From NCBI GenBank assembly GCA_903874275.1, contig CAIQRS010000141.1, positions 1 to 64,000 of the forward strand: a DNA stretch of 64,000 nt, given 5' to 3'. Origin of the DNA: an uncultured Anaeromyxobacter sp. GTDB taxonomy: Bacteria > Myxococcota > Myxococcia > Myxococcales > Anaeromyxobacteraceae. Shown here piece by piece: positions 58,813 to 64,000 of this stretch. Under the pieces are notes generated by a model. The model ran no database searches. It was given only the letters and a program-made list of their open reading frames with translations, and was not told the origin of the DNA. Position numbers and translations under genes: made by a program. Position 1 is the stretch's first letter; each line of letters starts with the position of its first letter.

Positions 58813-60695
58813 GCCACCGGACGGGCCGTCCTTCCGGTGCCGGGTGGATGGCGCTCGGAGGGATCCTGCTCGTCGCCGCCCTGGCCTACGCGCGGGTGCT
58901 GCACGGGGAATTCCAGTGGGACGACTTCAGCTCGGTCGTCGAGAACCCCCGGATCCGGAACCTGCAAGACGTCCTGGCCGGGTTCCTCCCCGCCCTGATC
59001 CGCAGCGGACGCCCGGTCGTCGATCTCACCTTCGCCCTGAATCACGCGGCCGGTGGGCTCGCTCCCTTCGGCTATCACCTGGTGAACCTGGCGATCCACG
59101 CCTGCGCGGTGGTGCTGGTCTTCGCATTCACCCGCACGGTGCTGCGCCTCGCCGGGGCGCCTCGCCCGCGGGTCGTGGCGATCCTGGTGGCCGGGGCCTT
59201 CGCCCTCCATCCCCTGCAGACCCAGGCCGTCAGCTACGTCGCCCAGCGCGCGGAGTCGCTCGCGTCCTGCGCGTATCTTGGGGCGCTCCTCCTCCTCCTC
59301 CTCGCGGAACGGCGTGGGCCGAGTCCGGCAGGTGTCGCCGCCTATCTCCTGGGCTTCTCGGTCTTCATCCTGGGTCTGGGGTCGAAGGTGATCGTGGCGA
59401 CCCTCCCCGCGGCCTACCTCCTGCTCGCGTGGATGATCCCGCGAGGCGCCCACCGCACCGAGATGACCTCCCTGCCCAGGAGGCTCGCGATGCTCGTCCC
59501 CTGGGTGGCGGCCGACATTCTCCTGTCGACGCGGACGATGCAGAGCATCGAGGGGGCCCCCGACGCCGGGTTCAGCGTGGCGGGACTTCCCCCGATCACC
59601 TACCTCCTCACCCAGTTCCGCGTGATCGTCACCTACGTCCGGCTCCTGCTCCTTCCCGTGGGTCAATTCGTGGAATGGAACATCCCCGCCGCCTCGGGCC
59701 CCGTGGACGCGGCGGTGCTCCTGCCGGGAGCCATCCTGGCCGGTGTGCTGGCCCTGGCCGGGTGGCTGTTCCTGTCCGGTCGAGCCCGGGCCGGCGGCGA
59801 CGGAGGTGCGCGCTGCACGGCCGCATTCGGCATCGTATGGTTCTTCCTGCTTCTCGCGCCGACCTCCAGCATCGTGCCGCTCGCCGACCTGCTCCAGGAG
59901 CACCGGGTCTACCTGGCCTCGTGGGGACTCTTCGTTGCGGTGGCCGTCGCCGCGGAGCGAGTCGTCGATCGCTTTCGCATCCCTCCCGTCGCGGCCGGAG
60001 GCGTCGCCTTCGCCCTTCTCCTGGCGCTCGCCCTCCTCACCTTCCGCAGGAACGCAGTCTGGGAGACACGCCTCGGGCTCTGGTCGGACGAGGTCGCGCG
60101 TGCACCCGAGAACTGGCGCGCCCACCTGAACCTGGGTTTCGCGTATGCGGAGCGAGGCAGGACGGACGACGCCTTGCGGGAGTACCGGGCGGCATTCGCC
60201 CTGGGTGGGGGTGCGGCTCCCGCGACCGCCTCCTACATCTTGAACAACATCGGGGCCGTTCTCGCCAACGCCGGACGCACGGAGGAGGCCGTCGTTCCCC
60301 TGCGCCAGTCCCTCGAGCTGCGCCCCGCCGAGACCGACGTCCTCTTCAACCTGGCGCTCCTCGAGCGGCTGCTGGGAAACGAAGCCGAGGCGGAGGCGCT
60401 CGCGACCCGCGCGATACGGGTCCGGCCCGACCACGCGCTGTCCTTGAACCTGCTCGGGGAGATCCGGCTGGAGCAGGGCGACGCCCGTGCGGCGCTCGAC
60501 CTCTTCCGGCGCGCGGCGAGCGCGACCCTGGACGACGGCGCGCCGCGCTACAACACCGGCAAGGCGCTGGCGCGCCTCGGCCAGGTTGCCCAGGCGTGCA
60601 CGACATGGCGGCAGCTCGCATCGGATCCGTCCGTCGCGCCCGCGATGCGCCAGCTCTCGGCGAAGGCGCTCGCGCGCGAGCGCTGCCCGAGGTGA
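58809..60695 (+). CDS. Polytopic membrane protein with C-terminal TPR repeats (TMTC/PMT-like)
   Basis: 628 residues from TTG 58809 (TTGA overlap with spmB-like). The N-terminal ~420 residues have about ten transmembrane segments, with an Asp-Asp pair in the first outer loop (F-Q-W-D-D-F) as in GT-C mannosyltransferases and TMTC proteins. The C-terminal ~190 residues are TPR repeats (G-F-A-Y-A-E-R-G-R-T-D-D-A-L; L-A-N-A-G-R-T-E-E-A; N-E-A-E-A-E-A-L-A). It may glycosylate proteins from a polyprenyl sugar, but this is not shown. Codon choice is somewhat less GC-biased than in spmAB. Confidence 0.75.
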   Translation: MSHRTGRPSGAGWMALGGILLVAALAYARVLHGEFQWDDFSSVVENPRIRNLQDVLAGFLPALIRSGRPVVDLTFALNHAAGGLAPFGYHLVNLAIHACAVVLVFAFTRTVLRLAGAPRPRVVAILVAGAFALHPLQTQAVSYVAQRAESLASCAYLGALLLLLLAERRGPSPAGVAAYLLGFSVFILGLGSKVIVATLPAAYLLLAWMIPRGAHRTEMTSLPRRLAMLVPWVAADILLSTRTMQSIEGAPDAGFSVAGLPPITYLLTQFRVIVTYVRLLLLPVGQFVEWNIPAASGPVDAAVLLPGAILAGVLALAGWLFLSGRARAGGDGGARCTAAFGIVWFFLLLAPTSSIVPLADLLQEHRVYLASWGLFVAVAVAAERVVDRFRIPPVAAGGVAFALLLALALLTFRRNAVWETRLGLWSDEVARAPENWRAHLNLGFAYAERGRTDDALREYRAAFALGGGAAPATASYILNNIGAVLANAGRTEEAVVPLRQSLELRPAETDVLFNLALLERLLGNEAEAEALATRAIRVRPDHALSLNLLGEIRLEQGDARAALDLFRRAASATLDDGAPRYNTGKALARLGQVAQACTTWRQLASDPSVAPAMRQLSAKALARERCPR

Positions 60696-60718
60696 CTCCC
60701 GGCCTGGGCGCCGGCTCC

Positions 60719-61201
60719 TCAGCCCTCGATTCCCACCTCGACCACGGTGGGCGCGAGCACCCGGACGAGTTCCTTCGGATCGATGCCGACGAGGAAGCCC
60801 CGCGAACCGCCGTTCAGGTAGATCCGCGGCAGGTCGAGGATGGTCTTCTCCACGCAGACCGGCATCGGCTTGCGGGTTCCGAACGGGCTCGTGCCTCCGA
60901 CCTGGTAGCCGCTGTGCCGGTTTGCCGCCTCCGGCTTGCAGATCTGGACGCTGCGCCGCACGAGCTGGCGGGCCAGCGCCTTCGTGGAGACCTCGCGGTC
61001 GCCGTGCATGAGCACGACGAGCGGCTCCCCCTGGTCGTCCTCCATGACCAGCGTCTTCACCACCGCGTGCTCCTCCACCCCGAGCTCCCGGGAGGAGACG
61101 GCGGTGCCGCCCTTCTCCTCGTACCGGTACAGGTGCTCGGTGTAGGCCACTCCCCTCTCGCGAAGCAGCCGCGTCGCGGCCGTGGACGGCGCCTTTCCCA
61201 T
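60719..61201 (-). CDS. ybaK: YbaK/EbsC-family aminoacyl-tRNA deacylase
   Basis: 160 residues from ATG 61201. The YbaK pattern is clear: V-V-K-T-L-V-M, the V-x-M-H-G-D-R-E-V-S strand, G-Y-Q-V-G-G-T-S-P-F-G and V-G-I-D-P-K-E-L. Members hydrolyse Cys-tRNA(Pro) or other misacylated tRNAs. It shares a 76-bp divergent region with the permease, which contains an 8-bp inverted repeat. Confidence 0.9.
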   Translation of the reverse strand: MGKAPSTAATRLLRERGVAYTEHLYRYEEKGGTAVSSRELGVEEHAVVKTLVMEDDQGEPLVVLMHGDREVSTKALARQLVRRSVQICKPEAANRHSGYQVGGTSPFGTRKPMPVCVEKTILDLPRIYLNGGSRGFLVGIDPKELVRVLAPTVVEVGIEG

Positions 61202-61211
61202 GGCGCCGATC

Positions 61212-61237
61212 GTAGCGCAAAGAGCCCCCTGCGCTAC
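61212..61237. promoter_or_regulatory. Operator-like inverted repeat between ybaK and the permease
   Basis: GTAGCGCA (61212-61219) and TGCGCTAC (61230-61237) are perfect 8-bp inverted arms with a 10-bp spacer. They lie 11 bp before the ybaK start and about 40 bp before the permease start. The layout suits a dimeric repressor controlling both genes. Confidence 0.4.
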
Positions 61238-61277
61238 CATGCGCCGCGCGGGCCGCGGAGGCCCGGGAGGATTGCCC

Positions 61278-62843
61278 TTGCGCTGGTTCGTCCGCGGCGA
61301 CGTCGACGGCTTCTTCGGCCTGGCCCTCGACAACCTGGTCCAGTTGCTCGTCATCGACGCGCTCTGCCGCCACGTGCTGGGGTTCCCGGAGGAGATGGTG
61401 CGCGGGACCATCCTGCCCGGGGCGGCCGTCTCGGTGCTCCTCGGCAACCTCTTCTACTCCTGGCAGGCCATGCTCCTCGCCCGGCGCACCGGCCGGACCG
61501 ACGTCACCGCGCTCCCCTTCGGCATCAACACCGTCTCCCTCTTCGCCTTCGTCTTCCTGGTCATGCTGCCGGCGAAGATCGCCGCGCAGGCGGCCGGCGC
61601 CGCCGACCCGGCCCGGGTGGCCTGGCAGGCCGGCCTGGTGGCCTGCCTCGCCTCGGGGCTCATCGAGCTCGGAGGCGCGCTGGTCGCCGAGCGGATCCGG
61701 AGGGCCACGCCCCGGGCCGCGCTCCTCTCCACCCTGGCGGGGATCGCGCTGGGGTTCATCTCGCTCGGGTTCCTGCTGCGCGCCTTCTCCCGGCCCATCG
61801 TCGGCCTGGCCACGCTGGGGGTGGTGCTCCTCACCTACTTCGGCCGGGTTCGCTTCCGCGGCCGCCTGCCGGGCGGGCTGGTGGCGGTGCTCCTCGGCAC
61901 CTTCCTCGCCTGGGCCACCGGGATCGCCCCGGTGGGCGCGCCCCCGGCCTCGGCGGCGGCCTGGTCCCCCCCGGTGCCGGCGCTCTCCGCGCTCTGGGAG
62001 GCCCTCTCGGGCGGACACCTGGCCACCTACCTCTCGGTGATCCTGCCCATGGGGCTCTTCACGCTGGTGGGCTCGCTGCAGAACGTCGAGTCGGCCGAGG
62101 CGGCCGGCGACGCCTACCCCACCCTTCCGTCACTCACCGTGAACGGACTCTCCACGGTGGCGGCGGCCTGCCTGGGCTCCTGCTTCCCCACCACCCTCTA
62201 CATCGGCCACCCGGGCTGGAAGGCGCTGGGGGCCCGGGCCGGGTACTCGGTCCTGAACGGGGTCTTCGTGACCGCGGTGGCGCTCTCCGGAACGCTCTCC
62301 TGGATCGCCTGGGCGGTGCCCATCGACGCGGGGCTCGCCATCGTGGTCTGGATCGGCATCGTCATCTCGGCGCAGGCCTTCCAGGTGGTGCCGCGGGCGC
62401 ACGCACCGGCGGTGGTGATGGGGATCCTGCCGGGGATCGCGGCCTGGGGCGTGCTCATGGCGAAATCGGGGCTGCGCGCGGCGGGGGTGGGCGGGCCGGG
62501 CGGGCCTCCGCTCTCCGAGGGCGTGGTGGACGGGTTCCTGGGGTCGGACGTGTGGATCCGGGGCGGGTTCGCGCTGGACCAGGGGTTCATCTTCACGGCG
62601 ATGATCCTGTCGGCGGGGACGGTGATGATCGTGGAGAGGCGGTTCCGGGCGGCGGCGGGGTGGTTCGCGATCGGGGCGGTGCTGTCGGCGATGGGGCTCA
62701 TGCATTCGTGGCGGCTGACGCCGCAGGACGCGGTGATGGCGATGCGGCCGGCCTGGGGGTTCGTGGGGGGATATGGGTTCGTGGCGGGGTTGCTGGTGGT
62801 TGCACCGTGGATCACCGAGCGAGACGAGGGTGGGCACGGGTGA
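61278..62843 (+). CDS. NCS2-like (xanthine/uracil-type) permease
   Basis: 521 residues from TTG 61278, chosen because GGGAGG lies seven bases upstream; ATG 61239 is the alternative. There are about 11-12 hydrophobic segments. W-F-V-R-G-D-V-D-G-F-F opens the protein; T-A-L-P-F-G-I-N-T and the N-V-E-S-A-E-A-A-G-D-A-Y-P-T segment of helix 8 fit the purine/NCS2 permease fold. Substrate unknown, perhaps a nucleobase. It is divergent from ybaK. Confidence 0.8.
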   Translation: MRWFVRGDVDGFFGLALDNLVQLLVIDALCRHVLGFPEEMVRGTILPGAAVSVLLGNLFYSWQAMLLARRTGRTDVTALPFGINTVSLFAFVFLVMLPAKIAAQAAGAADPARVAWQAGLVACLASGLIELGGALVAERIRRATPRAALLSTLAGIALGFISLGFLLRAFSRPIVGLATLGVVLLTYFGRVRFRGRLPGGLVAVLLGTFLAWATGIAPVGAPPASAAAWSPPVPALSALWEALSGGHLATYLSVILPMGLFTLVGSLQNVESAEAAGDAYPTLPSLTVNGLSTVAAACLGSCFPTTLYIGHPGWKALGARAGYSVLNGVFVTAVALSGTLSWIAWAVPIDAGLAIVVWIGIVISAQAFQVVPRAHAPAVVMGILPGIAAWGVLMAKSGLRAAGVGGPGGPPLSEGVVDGFLGSDVWIRGGFALDQGFIFTAMILSAGTVMIVERRFRAAAGWFAIGAVLSAMGLMHSWRLTPQDAVMAMRPAWGFVGGYGFVAGLLVVAPWITERDEGGHG

Positions 62844-62868
62844 TTGCGCGCCCCGGAGGGGCGCGCCG

Positions 62869-64000
62869 TTACTTATCCACCGGCGCGAAGAAGCTCACGC
62901 CGCGCACGTTCTCCTGCACTTGCAGGGGGTACTGGATGGGCGGGAAGGCCCGCTGCTCGCAGTCGGTCCGCTCGCAGAGCCGGCAGGTGAGCCCCACCGG
63001 GACCACCGCCTCGCGCGAGTCGAGGTTCATGCCGTCGGCGTAGACCATCTTCCGGGCGTGCCCCACCTCGCAGCCGATGGCGATGGCCAGCGGGGTGCGC
63101 GGCGCGTGGAAGCCGCCGCCCTCCTTGTACACGGAGCGTGCAACCCAGAAGTAGGTGGTCCCGTCGGGCATCTGGGAGAGCTGGGTGCGGATCATCCCCG
63201 GCGTCAGGAAGGCCTGGAAGACGTTCCAGCGCGGGCAGGCGCCGGAGAAGCGGGCGAAGCGCAGGCCCGAGGCGGAGAAGCGCTTGGAGATGTTCCCGGC
63301 GATGTCCACGCGCACGAAGTGGATGGGGATGCCCTCGGCCCCGGGACGGCGCAGCGTGGTGAGCCGGTGGCAGACCTGCTCGTAGCTGGTGCGGAAGCGG
63401 TGGCCGAGCAGGTCGATGTCGTAGCGCTCCTGCCGCGCCGCCTCCAGGAAGGGGGCGTAGGGCATGAGGATGGCCGAGGCGAAGTAGTTGGCGAGGAGCA
63501 CCCGCGCCAGCGCCCGGGCCGCGTCGCTGGTGAGGAGCGGGTCGGAGGCGCAGCGATCCAGCGCCGCCTGCTGGGTCGCCAGCCCGATCTGGTAGGCCAG
63601 GTGGAAGTTGCGCGATCCGCGGCGCAGCACCTCCGACAGGTAGAGCACCCGCTTCTCCGGGTCGAAGCGCCGGATGGCGTCCCCCATGTCGGCGGTGCGC
63701 TCGATCCGTACCTGGATTCCGTGGACCCGCTGCAACTGGTGCTCGAGCCCCTGCTGCAGGTCGTCGCCGCCCAGGTGCGCGTCGCGCCAGAGCTGCTCGG
63801 CCCCCTCCTCCATCTCCGGGAAGTGGTTGGTGTGGCGCTGGATGAGGTCGGAGACCTCCTCGGTGGGCATGCGCGAGGAGTCCACGCCGGTGAGGTCGCC
63901 GCGCCCGGAGATCTTGATGGCCAGGTTGTCGGCCGCCTCCCGTGACTCCCGGTACGCGTGGTAGAGCTTCAAGATCCCGCGGGCCGCCGTGGGGGCGTGC
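62869..64000 (-). CDS. ScfR-type transcriptional regulator (DUF2083/IrrE-like), N-terminus beyond the window
   Basis: The frame is open from the right edge to TAA at 62869 and runs on beyond the window; the visible part is about 376 residues. The middle (about residues 100-210) resembles the IrrE/ImmA-like region of XRE-DUF2083 proteins. The C-terminal end carries C-R-L-C-E-R-T-D-C-E-Q-R-A-F-P, the cysteine cluster of short-chain acyl-CoA responsive regulators (ScfR, RamB). The helix-turn-helix expected at the N-terminus is cut off. Such proteins control glyoxylate or propionate genes; methylmalonyl-CoA epimerase in this window is a possible but unproven link. Confidence 0.78.
   Translation of the reverse strand, partial: HAPTAARGILKLYHAYRESREAADNLAIKISGRGDLTGVDSSRMPTEEVSDLIQRHTNHFPEMEEGAEQLWRDAHLGGDDLQQGLEHQLQRVHGIQVRIERTADMGDAIRRFDPEKRVLYLSEVLRRGSRNFHLAYQIGLATQQAALDRCASDPLLTSDAARALARVLLANYFASAILMPYAPFLEAARQERYDIDLLGHRFRTSYEQVCHRLTTLRRPGAEGIPIHFVRVDIAGNISKRFSASGLRFARFSGACPRWNVFQAFLTPGMIRTQLSQMPDGTTYFWVARSVYKEGGGFHAPRTPLAIAIGCEVGHARKMVYADGMNLDSREAVVPVGLTCRLCERTDCEQRAFPPIQYPLQVQENVRGVSFFAPVDK

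Overview
The window is a compact stretch of a very GC-rich bacterial chromosome with almost exclusive G/C at third codon positions. No replicon, phage or conjugation genes are visible. The gene content fits a myxobacterial (Myxococcota) chromosome close to Anaeromyxobacter: DUF4388 and MshE-N signalling proteins, basic low-complexity protein tails, a TIGR04551-like outer-membrane protein, SpmA/SpmB and an ScfR-type regulator. That placement is inferred from gene content, not from a database search. No rRNA, tRNA, CRISPR array or complete insertion sequence was found. Genes are tightly packed: 4-nt start/stop overlaps (ATGA, GTGA, TTGA) recur throughout, and several convergent pairs overlap by 4-31 bp.

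Layout. 1-1017: tail of an upstream gene and an HNH endonuclease gene whose 3' end is built from repeated copies of a short inverted repeat. 1331-8303: Lhr helicase and two tandem POT peptide transporters. 8387-12678: small housekeeping genes (rhodanese, DUF423, pterin carbinolamine dehydratase, metallophosphoesterase, GGCT-like, Sir2, ApaG). 12719-20410 (minus strand): dehydrogenase, two MaoC-type dehydratases, a repeat protein, a membrane protein, a PLP enzyme, a lipoprotein, ExbB/ExbD and an MshE-N protein. 20664-30383: TlpA-like thioredoxin, DUF4388 protein, penicillin-binding protein, pyruvate phosphate dikinase, a ThiI-like/TusA pair, an outer-membrane protein and a tandem DsbA-like protein. 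30361-33057: a large class III cyclase-like protein.

33090-40121 is a panD-trpEGDCFBA operon, with all junctions overlapping. It is followed by a SnoaL-like gene and two tandem DAHP synthases, so the entry and the tryptophan branch of aromatic amino acid synthesis sit together. 43143-47420: a conserved unknown, an outer-membrane protein, F6P-aldolase-type transaldolase, KdsD, class II aldolase and a DUF1648 protein. 47430-53273 (minus strand): argH, an LptM-like lipoprotein, lysA, dapA, dapB, a fumarylacetoacetase-family hydrolase and folK, mainly the lysine/diaminopimelate route. 53370-62843: OsmC, outer-membrane protein, methylmalonyl-CoA epimerase, transglutaminase, SpmA/B, a membrane TPR protein, YbaK and an NCS2 permease. 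The window ends inside an ScfR-type regulator.

The most striking observation is at trpE. The trpE reading frame has no canonical start matching the family N-terminus. An ATG overlapping the panD stop opens a 7-codon frame containing CTT TGG. A +1 slip at CTT-T, the same slip as in prfB recoding, would join this ATG to full-length TrpE, with a tryptophan codon in the ribosomal A site. This could be a tryptophan-sensing programmed frameshift; a one-base sequence error is the main alternative. Just upstream and divergent, the cyclase-like gene also lacks a canonical start: it has a strong Shine-Dalgarno sequence followed at good spacing by an ATC codon.
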